Source: CAYSYY01 sp964576115 [NCBI: uncultured Gemmatimonadota bacterium]
Lineage (GTDB): Bacteria > Blakebacterota > Blakebacteria > Blakebacterales
Direction of reading: 5' to 3'
Length of the DNA: 62,882 nucleotides
Assembly: GCA_964576115.1 (NCBI GenBank)
Contig: CAZNUA010000006.1
Location: 1 to 62,882, forward strand
Shown: in pieces, positions 19,245 to 28,546 of the stretch
Position numbering within the stretch: the stretch's first letter is position 1
Layout: each line of letters opens with the position of its first letter
The notes under the pieces: generated by a model
The model's input: only the letters and a program-made list of their open reading frames with translations
What the model was told of the DNA's origin: nothing
Databases searched by the model: none
Translations under genes and position numbers: made by a program

Positions 19245-20131
19245 GACCGCAGCGCCGTGACCGCGACCCAGCCCCCCGCCCCATCGGTCACCTCGGCCTC
19301 GAAGCCGTGGGCGCGCAGCAGGTCGAGAATCGAATCGCTCTCGGTCTCCTGCAATCCCGAGGCCAGCAACACCCCTCCGGAAGCGGTCGCCTCGGCCAGG
19401 GCCTGGATCTGCTGTTGAAAAAAGGTAAAATAGACATTGGCCAGCACGAGCCGGAAGGGACCGGTTTCGGGCCGGTCGGGGAAACGGGCGACCGAAATAT
19501 CGATCCGGTCCTCGAGTTCATTAAGGGCCACGTTTTCCCGGGCGCTGGTTACGGCCTCACTGTCCTGGTCGATACCGACCGCCCGTTCGGCTCCCAGCCG
19601 GACGGCCGCCAGCGAGAGAATCCCCGAGCCGCAACCTATGTCGAGAACCGTTCCGCGTTCGTCCAGGTCGGGCAGGTCCTGCAGCCGTTCGACGATCATG
19701 GCCGTGGTGGGATGGTGCCCGGTTCCGAAAGCCATGCCGGGCTGGAGCAGAATGACGGTTCTATCTCCGGAATCGTATGTGCGTTCCCAGGGGGGGAGGA
19801 CGAGCAGGCGTTCGCCGAGGGGCAGAGGCGGGAAATGATGCTGCCACTGACGGGCCCAGTCCACCTCGGACGCCGGTTCAGGCGTTCCCAGGGTGAAGGG
19901 TTCGGCCTGTTGTCCCAACGAGGTGAGGAAAGCCGAAAGACGGCCCCGGGCATCGTCGACGGCGTCGGTGTCGAAAAAAATGATCAGGGTACACGATCCC
20001 GGCGGGGTGTCGGACCGCTCATCGTCGAGGATCTGCACTCCGGGTGAACCCCACTCGACGACCTCGGCGCTGACCCAGTCCACGAACGAGACCGGCAGGG
20101 TCAGTTCCAGCTGCGACCAGAACCGGCTCAT
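19241..20131 (-). CDS. prmA: Ribosomal protein L11 methyltransferase PrmA
   Basis: 296 residues. A short N-terminal L11-binding domain is followed by a class I SAM methyltransferase: PGMAFGTGHHPTTAMIVERL (about 130-150, the PrmA hallmark), motif I VLDIGCGSGILSLAAVRLGA (about 165-184), acidic strand AVGIDQDSEAV, and LVLANVYFTFF where many homologues have the NPPY-like NI/NV segment. It trimethylates L11. It lies between dnaJ (20 nt upstream) and rsmE, a common order in hrcA-type heat shock operons. Confidence 0.94.
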   Translation of the reverse strand: MSRFWSQLELTLPVSFVDWVSAEVVEWGSPGVQILDDERSDTPPGSCTLIIFFDTDAVDDARGRLSAFLTSLGQQAEPFTLGTPEPASEVDWARQWQHHFPPLPLGERLLVLPPWERTYDSGDRTVILLQPGMAFGTGHHPTTAMIVERLQDLPDLDERGTVLDIGCGSGILSLAAVRLGAERAVGIDQDSEAVTSARENVALNELEDRIDISVARFPDRPETGPFRLVLANVYFTFFQQQIQALAEATASGGVLLASGLQETESDSILDLLRAHGFEAEVTDGAGGWVAVTALRS

Positions 20132-20150
20132 CGTCCTGCCGGATTCTGTC

Positions 20151-21317
20151 TCATCGCCGACGCCGTGCCTTCTGGAGGGTCTGCTGATCGGACTCGGTCG
20201 GTTCGAAGAGCCCTTCCTCGGCCATTTCGTCCAGGAGCTTCTTTTCTTTTCCCGAGGTCTTCTGCGGGGTCCAGATCACGATTTCGACCAACAGATCCCC
20301 TGTGCCGTATCCATTGAGATGCGGCAGGCCTTCTCCTCGCATGCGCAGGATTTTCCCCGACTGCGTCCGGGCCGGTACTTTCAGACGGGCCGACCCGGTG
20401 ATGGTCGGGACGTTGATGGTGCCCCCCCGGGCGGCGACGGCAAAGGATACCGGCTGCAGGCGGTAGAGATCGTCACCCTCGCGTTCGAAGGCAGAATGCG
20501 GTTTCTCCTCGATGAAAACGATGACGTCCCCCGCCGGGCCCCCTCGCAGGCCGACGTTGCCCTCCCCGCTTATGGTCAGGTAGTTCCCCTCGGCCACCCC
20601 CGGCGGAACCTTCACGGCCAGCGTTGTCTGCTGGCGCACGCGCCCGGTCCCCGAACAGGTGCTGCAGGGTTCGGCGATGACGGTGCCCTCGCCCTGGCAG
20701 GTCGGACAGGTGGTGATGTTCATCATCTGTCCGAACAGAGAGCGGCTTACCTGCTGGACCTGTCCGGCGCCGTTGCAGGTCGAGCAGGTGACCGGCTCCG
20801 AGCCCTCGGCCGCGCCGCTTCCACCGCAGGCGTCGCAGCGTTCCCAGCGGCGTACCCGGACTTTCTTGCTCACGCCGGCGGCGATCTCCTTGAGAGTCAG
20901 CGGTAGCCTGACCTCGATATTGCCGCCGCGCCGGACGGTCCGCCGCCGCCGTCCCGTCCCCCGCATGCCGCCCCCGAAGAGGTCTTCGAAGCCGCCTCCG
21001 AATCCGCCTCCGAAAGCACTCATGAAGGCGTTCAGGGCCTCTTCGACGGTCGTGAATCCGGTGAAGCCCCCGAAACCGGGACCGGCTCCCGGCGGAGCCT
21101 GGTGACCGAAGCGGTCGTACTGCGTTCGTTTGTCCGGATCGCGGAGGACTTCGTAGGCCTCGGTGGCCTCCTTGAACTTCTCTTCGGCGCCGGTGTCCCC
21201 CGGATTGCGGTCGGGGTGATATTTCAGAGCCAGCTGCCGGTAAGCTTTCTTGATCTGGTCGAGATCGGCCTCCCGATCCACACCGAGAACCTCGTAGTAG
21301 TCACGCTTGGCGGCCAT
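20151..21317 (-). CDS. dnaJ: Chaperone protein DnaJ
   Basis: 388 residues, all domains present. The J domain (1-70) has the HPD motif in [13 protein letters not shown] Gly/Phe-rich linker follows, then four zinc repeats [24 protein letters not shown] and CSTCSGTG (about 157-220). The C-terminal substrate-binding domains contain [19 protein letters not shown]. It is the co-chaperone of DnaK, which is not encoded here. Its ATG follows the grpE stop by 2 nt, so heat-shock control through HrcA is expected. Confidence 0.96.
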   Translation of the reverse strand: MAAKRDYYEVLGVDREADLDQIKKAYRQLALKYHPDRNPGDTGAEEKFKEATEAYEVLRDPDKRTQYDRFGHQAPPGAGPGFGGFTGFTTVEEALNAFMSAFGGGFGGGFEDLFGGGMRGTGRRRRTVRRGGNIEVRLPLTLKEIAAGVSKKVRVRRWERCDACGGSGAAEGSEPVTCSTCNGAGQVQQVSRSLFGQMMNITTCPTCQGEGTVIAEPCSTCSGTGRVRQQTTLAVKVPPGVAEGNYLTISGEGNVGLRGGPAGDVIVFIEEKPHSAFEREGDDLYRLQPVSFAVAARGGTINVPTITGSARLKVPARTQSGKILRMRGEGLPHLNGYGTGDLLVEIVIWTPQKTSGKEKKLLDEMAEEGLFEPTESDQQTLQKARRRR

Positions 21318-21319
21318 CG

Positions 21320-21970
21320 TCAGAGGGTGCTTTCCCCGGCGGTGGTCTCATCCTGTTCCCCTGCCCCGGACGTCTCCTCGTCCGGTTCCTGGGTGACCAG
21401 AACCCGCGGTGCCCGGATCACCCGCTCGTGCATCAGGTAACCCGGTTCCAGAACTTCGGCGATATGTCCGGGCTCGAGCGCGGAATCGGGGATGACCCCG
21501 ACCGCCTCGTGGGTGTGGGGGTCGAAAGCCTCACCCACCGGTTCGATCCGCTCCACGCCATGGCGGCGCATCACCTCGCGGAATTGTGCGAGGATCATCA
21601 CGATACCGTCGTGAAAGGGATCGTATTCGCGCGTCTGCTCGCTGGACTGGATGGCTCGCTCGAAGGAGTCGAGGACGGGCAGCAGGTCGCGCGCCAGCGA
21701 TTCATACCCGTAGCGGAGAAGGTCCTCGGTCTCGCGCTGACGGCGCTTCTTGTAGTTCTCGAATTCGGCTGCGATCCGCAGCAGCCGATCTTCGAGCTGC
21801 CCGACGGTTACGGCTTCCCCGTCGGCCGGTTCCGCCGGGGGCGGCTGATCGCCCGCGCTTTGCGATTCGGCCTCCGGGGCCATCACCGGTTGCTCTTCCG
21901 GCGGTGTGTCGGAATCGTTCGGCCGGTTCCGTTCTGTCTTCTCTGCCCGTTCGTCCCGCTCTGTACTCAC
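21320..21970 (-). CDS. grpE: Nucleotide exchange factor GrpE
   Basis: 216 residues from a GTG overlapping the hrcA stop by 4 nt. A long charged, disordered N-terminus (about 1-60) leads to the coiled-coil dimer region ([20 protein letters not shown], about 63-82). The C-terminal beta domain contains [10 protein letters not shown] and [20 protein letters not shown] (last 50 residues), the family signature. GrpE releases ADP from DnaK. The usual dnaK is missing between this gene and dnaJ. Confidence 0.95.
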   Translation of the reverse strand: MSTERDERAEKTERNRPNDSDTPPEEQPVMAPEAESQSAGDQPPPAEPADGEAVTVGQLEDRLLRIAAEFENYKKRRQRETEDLLRYGYESLARDLLPVLDSFERAIQSSEQTREYDPFHDGIVMILAQFREVMRRHGVERIEPVGEAFDPHTHEAVGVIPDSALEPGHIAEVLEPGYLMHERVIRAPRVLVTQEPDEETSGAGEQDETTAGESTL

Positions 21971-23064
21971 GCCCGTTCTTCCTCTTCCCCGATGTCTTCA
22001 GTCTGTGCTCCGGCCTCTTCATCGAAAGCTTCGCTGACGAGCCGGGCGGTATAATCGACGATGCTGACCAGTTTCGAGTACTCCATCCGGGTAGGTCCGA
22101 GAATGCCCAGGGAGCCCGACACTTCACCGGCCGTATAGGGCGAAGCGACAATGGAACAGAAGGTGATCTCGCCGTCTTCGTTTTCTTCTCCGATGGTGAT
22201 CGTCAGGCCTTCGTCCTCGCGCTTGCGGCCCATCACCCGCACGATGATGTCCTTCTCTTCCAGGGCCTGCATCAGAGACACCAGACGGGTGCGGTCGGCG
22301 AATTCGGGCTGAGCCAGGATATTCGGCGTTCCCCAGTAGTGGATTCCCTCCCCCCCCGCGTCGGTCTGGAAAAGATCCTCGGCATTGTTGAGGATCAACT
22401 GGAGGATTTTCGGATCGCCGAAGCTGACATCACTGACCCGTTCGCGCACAGACTCCCTGATCACTCCAAGCGGCAGGCCCGAAAGCCGTTCGTTCAACAG
22501 GTTGGCGGTTTCGTGCAACAGGTTGCGGTCGACCACGGCATCGAGTTCGAGAACCACCGTACGCAGGAATCCCTTCGAAATCGTCAGCACGGCCAGGACC
22601 TTGCGGTCGCCCAGAGTGACGAGCTCGATCTTCTCGAATATGCCTTCCTCCAGGCGGGGTTCGAGACTCACCGCCAGCAGGCTCGAGATGCTGCCCAGGG
22701 CCTGCATCGTCTGGTCGAGGATGGCCGCCGCATCCTGGGTCCTGCCCCGGCAGACATGCCCCGCCACGGCATCCCTGATCAGGGCCCGTTCCCGCGCGCT
22801 CATCCGCTTGGGGGACATCAGCTGGTCGACGTAAAAACGATAGCCGAGATTGGTGGGGATCCGGCCGGCGCTGGTATGCGGCTGTTCGAGCAGGCCCGCT
22901 TCTTCGAGATCGTTCATGGTGTTGCGGATGGTGGCCGGCGAGAGATCCAGCCCGTACCGCCGCACCAGGGTGCGTGAGCCCACCGGTACGGCATCGTGCA
23001 CGTAGGCCTGCACCACCAGGCTCAGAACCGCCCGTTCCCGTTCTGTGAGTTCTCGTTTTGTCAT
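21967..23064 (-). CDS. hrcA: Heat-inducible transcription repressor HrcA
   Basis: 365 residues. The N-terminal winged helix (ERAVLSLVVQAYVHDAVPVG, then SPATIRNTMNDLEEAGLLEQ and PHTSAGRIPTNLGYRFYVD) is diagnostic. The dimerisation region ends with VASPYTAGEVSGSLGILGPTRMEY in the last 60 residues (positions about 310-335). HrcA binds CIRCE, and a perfect CIRCE lies 31 nt upstream of this start, so the operon is autoregulated; GroEL normally modulates HrcA activity. It is the first gene of hrcA-grpE-dnaJ-prmA-rsmE. Confidence 0.96.
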   Translation of the reverse strand: MTKRELTERERAVLSLVVQAYVHDAVPVGSRTLVRRYGLDLSPATIRNTMNDLEEAGLLEQPHTSAGRIPTNLGYRFYVDQLMSPKRMSARERALIRDAVAGHVCRGRTQDAAAILDQTMQALGSISSLLAVSLEPRLEEGIFEKIELVTLGDRKVLAVLTISKGFLRTVVLELDAVVDRNLLHETANLLNERLSGLPLGVIRESVRERVSDVSFGDPKILQLILNNAEDLFQTDAGGEGIHYWGTPNILAQPEFADRTRLVSLMQALEEKDIIVRVMGRKREDEGLTITIGEENEDGEITFCSIVASPYTAGEVSGSLGILGPTRMEYSKLVSIVDYTARLVSEAFDEEAGAQTEDIGEEEERA

Positions 23065-23094
23065 TGCGGCAGCCGTTGGATTACAGAGTGCCTT

Positions 23095-23121
23095 TTAGCA
23101 CTCTCTTCGTGAGAGTGCTAA
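23095..23121 (-). promoter_or_regulatory. CIRCE operator (HrcA binding site)
   Basis: A perfect TTAGCACTC (23095-23103), 9 nt spacer, GAGTGCTAA (23113-23121): the exact CIRCE consensus. It lies just downstream of the -10 box of the hrcA promoter, where bound HrcA would block initiation. Confidence 0.97.
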
Positions 23122-23128
23122 CATACAC

Positions 23129-23157
23129 AAGATAGGCGGCCCGGCGACGGCGGTCAA
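23129..23157 (-). promoter_or_regulatory. Sigma-70 promoter of the hrcA operon
   Basis: Minus strand: TTGACC (23152-23157), 17 nt, TATCTT (23129-23134); the predicted start is at the edge of CIRCE. The -35 box overlaps the TGA of the small metS-like gene, so the heat shock promoter is embedded at the 3' end of the transporter operon. Confidence 0.75.
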
Positions 23158-23279
23158 CCAGTCCTGTCGGCGGACGAACGCCGTTCTTCGCTCTTGATGG
23201 CTGAGCGGAGCATCCAGGCGAAACCGCCCCACAGACCGCCCAGGATGATAACCATGGCGATGATGCTGCCGGTCGTCAT
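23154..23279 (-). CDS. MetS-like small subunit of NSS amino acid transporter (41 aa)
   Basis: 41 residues from an ATG that overlaps the transporter stop (ATGA). The product is one transmembrane helix (SIIAMVIILGGLWGGFAWML) with a short charged tail (KSEERR). It matches in size, place and shape the MetS-type small proteins that follow NSS-family methionine/alanine importers, where the small subunit is needed for activity. This reading is by analogy with the actinobacterial MetPS system. A longer in-frame reading from 23459 would lie inside the transporter gene and is not favoured. Confidence 0.7.
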   Translation of the reverse strand: MTTGSIIAMVIILGGLWGGFAWMLRSAIKSEERRSSADRTG

Positions 23280-24778
23280 AACCGGCCTCCTTCCGGCAGG
23301 GCCGTTCCCGGAGGGCCGAGCGTCCGGTTGCTCAACCACCGGTTCAGAGCCAGCAGAACGATGACGGCCAGCCCCCATTGGAACAGACATGTGCCCAGGT
23401 TGGCGACCGCGAAGGGATTCCACCAGGCCTCGCCCCAGCCGAAGGATTGCACGCTCCACCAGATCAGCATGGCGCCGAACTCAACCGGAACCAGAACTCC
23501 CAGCAGGCCGTTGAACCACGGTCCCAGCGTGATCTCGTTGCCGGGCAGGTTGATCAGGTCGGCCCGCAGGCGGGTCAGACCGTATTTGATGGCGGCAAAG
23601 GCGAACAGGCCGCCGCTGACCATCAGGCCCAGGCCCCAGGCCCAGTCCTGATTGTTGAAATAATTCAGGCTCAGGGCGCTGGGTACCCCGCCCGCGAAGC
23701 CGGCTGCGAAGACGATCCCGATGGCCCGTTTGCGCTGCAGCCCCAGATCGATCAGGATCCGGGTGATGAGCTCGATCATGGCGATCAGGCTCGACAGCGC
23801 AGCGGCGGTCAGGGCCAGGAAGAAAATGGCGCTGAAAATGCTGCCGAGGGGAATCTTCTGGAACAGGATCGGGATCCAGACGAAGGTCAGCCCGGTTGCG
23901 GCCGGGCCGCTGTACGTGGCCACCTCGAAGGCTTCCTGAAAAGTCGGGAAAGAGGCGAATACGGTGGGCAGGACGGCCAGGGCGGCCAGCAGACTCATGC
24001 TGTTGTTCCCCAGACCGATCACCAGACTGTTGCGCACACAGTCGCTTCGCTCCCGGCTGTACACGGCGTAGGTCAGCAGAAGTCCCCACCCCGCCCCGGT
24101 GCTCCAGGCCGACTGGGTCAGACCCTCGAGCCAGATGCGGTAGTCCCCCAGTCGGCTCCAATCGATGTCGAACATGAAATGCAGACCGCGTTCGGCGCCC
24201 GGCAGGGTCAGGGCCCGGACCGCCGCCACCATCAGCAGGAGAGCCAGCAGGGGTATCAGAATTTTATTGGCCAGCTCGATGCCCCGCACCACGCCGCGCC
24301 AGATGACCCACGCTCCCAGACCGAAGGCCAGCAGGTGGAAGGGCAGCGCCCAGCCCGAGGTGGCGAAGTGTTCGAAGGCCTGCTGGGCCGCCTCGGCGTC
24401 GGTCAGCCGCGCCAGCCCCCCGCTGAGGGCGGTGAAGAAGTAGCGCAGACACCACCCGGCCACGACCGAGTAGTAGAAGGTGATCATGGTCGTCACCGCC
24501 GCCACGAAGCCGCCCATCCAGGAATAGCGGCGTCCGATCAGCTTCCCGAAGGCACCGACCAGACCCATGCGGGTCTTCTTGCCCATGCCCAGCTCGAGGA
24601 TCAGCAGCGGGATCGACCAGGCGAAGAGAAAGAAGAGCCAGGGGATGAGAAAGGCTCCTCCTTCGTTGGTGGCGAAGATACGGGGGAAGCGCCAGACGTT
24701 GCCGGTGCCGACCGCCATGCCGAGAGCGGCCAGGATCAGACCCCAGCGGGAGGTGAACTGCTCGCGTTGCTCGCTCAT
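23276..24778 (-). CDS. Neurotransmitter:sodium symporter (NSS/SLC6) family amino acid importer
   Basis: 500 residues with about 11-12 membrane helices. The family signature of TM1 is clear (GMAVGTGNVWRFPRIFATNE, about 20-39), with the unwound segment that binds substrate and Na+. Later helices include AWSTGAGWGLLLTYAVYSRE (TM6 region) and ALSSLIAMIELITRILIDLG. Bacterial members take up amino acids such as leucine, tryptophan, alanine or methionine with Na+. The overlap with a MetS-like small gene favours a MetPS-type importer, possibly for methionine or alanine; the substrate is inferred only. Confidence 0.9.
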   Translation of the reverse strand: MSEQREQFTSRWGLILAALGMAVGTGNVWRFPRIFATNEGGAFLIPWLFFLFAWSIPLLILELGMGKKTRMGLVGAFGKLIGRRYSWMGGFVAAVTTMITFYYSVVAGWCLRYFFTALSGGLARLTDAEAAQQAFEHFATSGWALPFHLLAFGLGAWVIWRGVVRGIELANKILIPLLALLLMVAAVRALTLPGAERGLHFMFDIDWSRLGDYRIWLEGLTQSAWSTGAGWGLLLTYAVYSRERSDCVRNSLVIGLGNNSMSLLAALAVLPTVFASFPTFQEAFEVATYSGPAATGLTFVWIPILFQKIPLGSIFSAIFFLALTAAALSSLIAMIELITRILIDLGLQRKRAIGIVFAAGFAGGVPSALSLNYFNNQDWAWGLGLMVSGGLFAFAAIKYGLTRLRADLINLPGNEITLGPWFNGLLGVLVPVEFGAMLIWWSVQSFGWGEAWWNPFAVANLGTCLFQWGLAVIVLLALNRWLSNRTLGPPGTALPEGGRL

Positions 24779-24800
24779 GACCTTTCCTTGGCTCTTCGCT

Positions 24801-25589
24801 TCAGACGATGATGAAACCCACTGCCGCGACCGTCCAGCAGTACCAGGCGAAGGGAACCAGACCGTGTCTTTTCAGAACCGCCAGCAGACCGGCGATGGCG
24901 GCATAGCCCGACACCAGAGCGGCGGCGAAACCGAGCAGCAGCGGACCCGCAGCCGGAATCCCGGCCGGGGCCGACCCCGAGACGAGTTCGGCCCCGATCA
25001 GCACGGCCGCACCGGCGATGGCGGGGATGCTCAGCAGGAAGGAAAACTCTGCTGCTTCGCTGCGCTCGACCCCGCTCCACAACCCGGCGGCAATGGTGGT
25101 TCCCGAGCGCGATATGCCCGGCAGAATGGAGAGCGCCTGACCCAGTCCCATGACCAGGGCCGCCCCCGAAAGAGCCGAACGGTTGTGCGGACGGCTCCAG
25201 CGGCTGGTAAAAAGGATCGCCCCGGTCACGACGAGCCCGGCCAGAGCGACCGTCGGAGATTCGAAGACCCGTTCGATACCGCTCCGGAAACCCAGGCCGA
25301 CCGCGACCGCCGGCAGGGTGCCGGCCGCCAGCCAGCCCAGCCAGCGACGGGCTCGACGGCCCTCCTCGCCGCGGACCGGGAAGGAACGGATGAGCCAGGC
25401 TATCCGCGTGCGGAAGTAGATGATCACCGCCAGCAGGGTTCCCAGGTGCAGGGTGACCTCGACCAGCAGGCCCCCTTCGTGCATGCCCATGACCGCTTCA
25501 CTGAGGACCAGGTGGCCGCTGGAGGAAATGGGCAGGAATTCGGTCGCTCCCTGAACAATCCCGAGGATGAGGGACTCGAGCAGGCTCAT
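24801..25589 (-). CDS. uppP: Undecaprenyl-diphosphatase (UppP/BacA)
   Basis: 262 residues, polytopic membrane protein. Both catalytic motifs are present: GIVQGATEFLPISSSGHLVL (about 11-30) and ILPGISRSGTTIAAGLWSG (about 158-176) with the catalytic Arg and Ser. It recycles the lipid carrier C55-PP to C55-P for peptidoglycan and O-antigen synthesis. The ATG overlaps the pgeF stop by 4 nt. It is followed after 22 nt by the NSS transporter. Confidence 0.95.
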   Translation of the reverse strand: MSLLESLILGIVQGATEFLPISSSGHLVLSEAVMGMHEGGLLVEVTLHLGTLLAVIIYFRTRIAWLIRSFPVRGEEGRRARRWLGWLAAGTLPAVAVGLGFRSGIERVFESPTVALAGLVVTGAILFTSRWSRPHNRSALSGAALVMGLGQALSILPGISRSGTTIAAGLWSGVERSEAAEFSFLLSIPAIAGAAVLIGAELVSGSAPAGIPAAGPLLLGFAAALVSGYAAIAGLLAVLKRHGLVPFAWYCWTVAAVGFIIV

Positions 25590-26344
25590 CGCGCCGGCCC
25601 CTTCACGATAAAGGCGAGGTTGCGTGCCGGTCCCCCCGCTGAACCGCGATAGCTGTGAAAGCTCAACCCCCCAGGGGCGTCCCGGTTGCAGAGGGTGCAG
25701 ACGGCCCGGCTGCGGTCTATGCGGTCCGTGCGCAGGCCGGCCGTTTCCAGATGTAGGGCTATCGCCCCCGGCAGGTCAAGCAGAAGCCTGCCCGCTTCGG
25801 ACCGGACCAGGCGGGCGGGAAAGTCGGCCGCCACCTCGGGACCGACTTCAAAGCAACACGGCCCCAGCGCCGGCCCGATGGCGGCCCACAGCTCGCCGGG
25901 ACCACAACCCGTCAGCGTGCAGAGAGCGGCCACAGCCGCCCCCGGAGCATCGGCCCGTGCCCCCCGCCACCCGGCGTGAACGATACCGATTCCCCGGCCG
26001 TCGGCGGTCGTCAGGACGACCGGAGCGCAGTCGGCCACACGCACGCAGATAGCCACCCCACTGTCGAGCGTGATCAGAGCATCGCCGGCGGTGTGCGCCA
26101 CCAGAGGCGAAGCGTCGACAGTGCGCACCGTGGCACCGTGGACCTGGCGCAGCTGGTGGACCGCCTCGGGGTGCAGGCCGCTGCACCCGCTGACGAGGGA
26201 TGGAGCCCGGCTGCGGTCCGAGGCATCGGCGGGACGGGCGGTCACGGCGCTGTGCACACCCGCGACCGGAAGCGGCAGGGTCAGACAGGGCACGTTCGGG
26301 AACCCGGGATCGTCCGGCGCTGAGGAAGAGGGCGGCCGGTTCAC
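25586..26344 (-). CDS. pgeF: Peptidoglycan editing factor PgeF (YfiH/laccase-domain family)
   Basis: 252 residues. The zinc ligands of the family are visible: His in LRQVHGATV (about 70), Cys in VADCAPVVLTTADG (about 107) and His in IGIVHAGWRG (about 125); the CCFEVGPEV segment (about 165-175) is also conserved. PgeF removes wrongly incorporated L-Ser from UDP-MurNAc in E. coli; other members act on nucleosides or phenols, so the exact role is an inference. It overlaps rel upstream and uppP downstream by 4 nt each, a cell wall and growth-control context. Confidence 0.88.
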   Translation of the reverse strand: MNRPPSSSAPDDPGFPNVPCLTLPLPVAGVHSAVTARPADASDRSRAPSLVSGCSGLHPEAVHQLRQVHGATVRTVDASPLVAHTAGDALITLDSGVAICVRVADCAPVVLTTADGRGIGIVHAGWRGARADAPGAAVAALCTLTGCGPGELWAAIGPALGPCCFEVGPEVAADFPARLVRSEAGRLLLDLPGAIALHLETAGLRTDRIDRSRAVCTLCNRDAPGGLSFHSYRGSAGGPARNLAFIVKGPAR

Positions 26345-28509
26345 GGGTTCTCGATACCTCCGGTGATCCGTTCGACCCGCTCCACGCCCTTGACCCGGCG
26401 CAGGTTCTTGAGAACCCGCTGCAGCTGCTGCAGGTTGCGCACGCTGATCACAAAGCGCCCGGTGGCCTCATCACCCACGGCATCCATGGTGGCGCTGCGG
26501 ATGTTCGAACCGACCGAGCTGATGGCCCGTCCCAGATCGCCGAGCAGGGTGTTTCGGTCGCGGGCCAGAACGCTCACCCCGGCGATGAAGGATTGATCCT
26601 TGTCGGCATCCCAGGCAACATCCACGATGCGGTCCTCTTCCTTGAGCATGTGGACCACATTGGGGCAGTCGCGGCGATGAACCGTCACACCCCGTCCCCG
26701 GGTGATGTAGCCGACGATCTTGTCACCGGGGATCGGCTGGCAGCAGCGGGCGAAGGAGATCATCAGGTTGCCCTCCCCCTGTACGCTGACGCCCCGCACG
26801 GTCGAACGGGCCCGCTCCACCAGTTTCTGGATGAAACCGTCCGTGATCTCTTCTTCGGAGGGAGGATGGAGCTTGCGTACAGCCGACGCGGTCTTGAGCG
26901 AACCGCGGCCGATGGCCTCGTAGAATTCATCGGCCGACTCGTACCCCAGCGACTGCGCCAGATCGATGAGCTCCTCCTTGCGGGGCATTTTCTGACGGGC
27001 CTTCTTCAACTCCCGTTCGAAGAGTTCGCTTCCCAGCCGGATCGACTGCTCGCTTTCCTGATCGCGCAGGTAGCGGCGGATCCGGGTGCGGGCCCGGGCG
27101 GTCTTGACCAGCCGGAGCCAGTTCTGGCTCGGCCAGCGGTTGGGGGAGGTGATGACCTCGACCGTATCGCCCGAGTGCAGGCGGGTCTGCAGGGGCACGA
27201 TCCGGCCGTTGATCTTGACCCCCTGGCAGTGCAGGCCCACGTCGGTGTGCACCGCGAAGGCGAAATCGAGAACGGTGGCTTCACCGGGCAGCCGGATGAC
27301 ATCCCCCTTCGGGGTGAAGACGTAGACCTCGTTTTCGAACAGCTCGAGCTTGACGTGCTCCAGGAACTCGACCGGATCGGCTTCTCCGGTCTGCAGGTCG
27401 ATCACCTCGCGGACCCATTTGACCTGTTCGTCCCAGGGCGTGTCCTTGCCGGCCGTCGTTCCCTCCTTGTACTTCCAGTGGGCAGCGATCCCCTCCTCGG
27501 CGATGCGGTGCATTTCCCGGGTGCGGATCTGGATTTCCACAGGCTCGCCGTTGGGCCCCACCACGGTGGTGTGGATGGACTGGTACATGTTCGCTTTCGG
27601 GTGGGCCACGAAATCCTTGAATCGGGTCGGGATCGGTACGAAGAGAGAGTGCACGATTCCCAGGGCGTGGTAGCATTTGGCCTTGTCGCCGGTGAGAATA
27701 CGCAGGGCCATGATGTCGTAGATTTCTTCGAGTCCGACCCCGCGGTGCTGCATTTTCTGGTAGATGCTGTTGTACGATTTCAGACGCCACGATATCTCGG
27801 CCGGCACGCCGGCCTGCTTCAGTTCCCGCGCGATCGCCTTGCGCACACCGCCCAGGGCTTTCATCCGTTTGCGTTTGTCGGTTTCGAGCGTCTCGGACAG
27901 TTCGGCGAACACCTCCGGATAGAGTACCGCGAAGGCCCGGTCTTCGAGCTCGGTCTTGATGCGGTTGAGACCGAAACGATGAGCCAGCGGGACGTAGATG
28001 TCGATCGTCTCGCGGGCGATCCGTTCGGCCTTGCGGTGGTCGAGATGGCCGAGAGTGCGCATATTGTGCAGGCGGTCGGCGAGCTTGATCAGAATGACCC
28101 GCAGATCCTGAGCCATCGAGATGAGCATTTTCCGGAAGTTCTCGGCCTGGGCCGCTTCCCGGGAAGCGAACTCGAGACCCGAGATCTTGGTGACCCCCTC
28201 GACCAGAAAACCGATTTCGGGGCCGAACTCTTCGTCGAGCTGAACCCTGTTGACGGCCGTGTCTTCGAGGATGTCGTGCAGCAGGCCGGCGGCCACGGTG
28301 GTAGTGTCCAGCCGCATTCCGGCCAGTTCGAGCGCCACGGCCATGGGATGGGTCAGGTAGACCTGTCCCGATTCGCGCTCCTGCTCGCGATGAGCCTGTT
28401 CGGAGAAACGATAGGCGTGGGAGAGATAATCGAGATCGAGCCGGCGGCCGACCCGGCGGACCTTGCCCAGCCATTCCTTGAGGACAGGTGACGGGGCGGT
28501 CGCGGTCAT
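26341..28509 (-). CDS. rel: RelA/SpoT family (p)ppGpp synthetase/hydrolase
   Basis: 722 residues from the ATG at 28509 (a TTG two codons earlier has no better support). The HD hydrolase domain is intact (YLTHPMAVALEL, AAGLLHDILEDT, about 45-80), as is the synthetase domain (RLKSYNSIYQKMQHRG, HPKANMYQSIHTTV, VEIQIRTREMHRIAEEGIAA, about 245-365). TGS (about 400-460), helical/zinc-like region and C-terminal ACT (about 650-720) follow. With both active sites present it is probably a bifunctional Rel that sets ppGpp during starvation. It is preceded by the mutase small subunit and overlaps pgeF. Confidence 0.95.
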   Translation of the reverse strand: MTATAPSPVLKEWLGKVRRVGRRLDLDYLSHAYRFSEQAHREQERESGQVYLTHPMAVALELAGMRLDTTTVAAGLLHDILEDTAVNRVQLDEEFGPEIGFLVEGVTKISGLEFASREAAQAENFRKMLISMAQDLRVILIKLADRLHNMRTLGHLDHRKAERIARETIDIYVPLAHRFGLNRIKTELEDRAFAVLYPEVFAELSETLETDKRKRMKALGGVRKAIARELKQAGVPAEISWRLKSYNSIYQKMQHRGVGLEEIYDIMALRILTGDKAKCYHALGIVHSLFVPIPTRFKDFVAHPKANMYQSIHTTVVGPNGEPVEIQIRTREMHRIAEEGIAAHWKYKEGTTAGKDTPWDEQVKWVREVIDLQTGEADPVEFLEHVKLELFENEVYVFTPKGDVIRLPGEATVLDFAFAVHTDVGLHCQGVKINGRIVPLQTRLHSGDTVEVITSPNRWPSQNWLRLVKTARARTRIRRYLRDQESEQSIRLGSELFERELKKARQKMPRKEELIDLAQSLGYESADEFYEAIGRGSLKTASAVRKLHPPSEEEITDGFIQKLVERARSTVRGVSVQGEGNLMISFARCCQPIPGDKIVGYITRGRGVTVHRRDCPNVVHMLKEEDRIVDVAWDADKDQSFIAGVSVLARDRNTLLGDLGRAISSVGSNIRSATMDAVGDEATGRFVISVRNLQQLQRVLKNLRRVKGVERVERITGGIENP

Positions 28510-28546
28510 GACCAATCCGGTGGCGTTCTCTGACTCGATCCGCCGT

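Noticed and set aside
23280-23459. Extension of the small metS-like gene to 101 residues
   Set aside because: The added part lies inside the NSS transporter in another frame and lacks any membrane or signal character.
26200-28491. Long open frame on the plus strand opposite rel (about 763 codons)
   Set aside because: It is the antisense shadow of a clear Rel protein; the sequence has no family motifs and reflects GC-rich codon bias.
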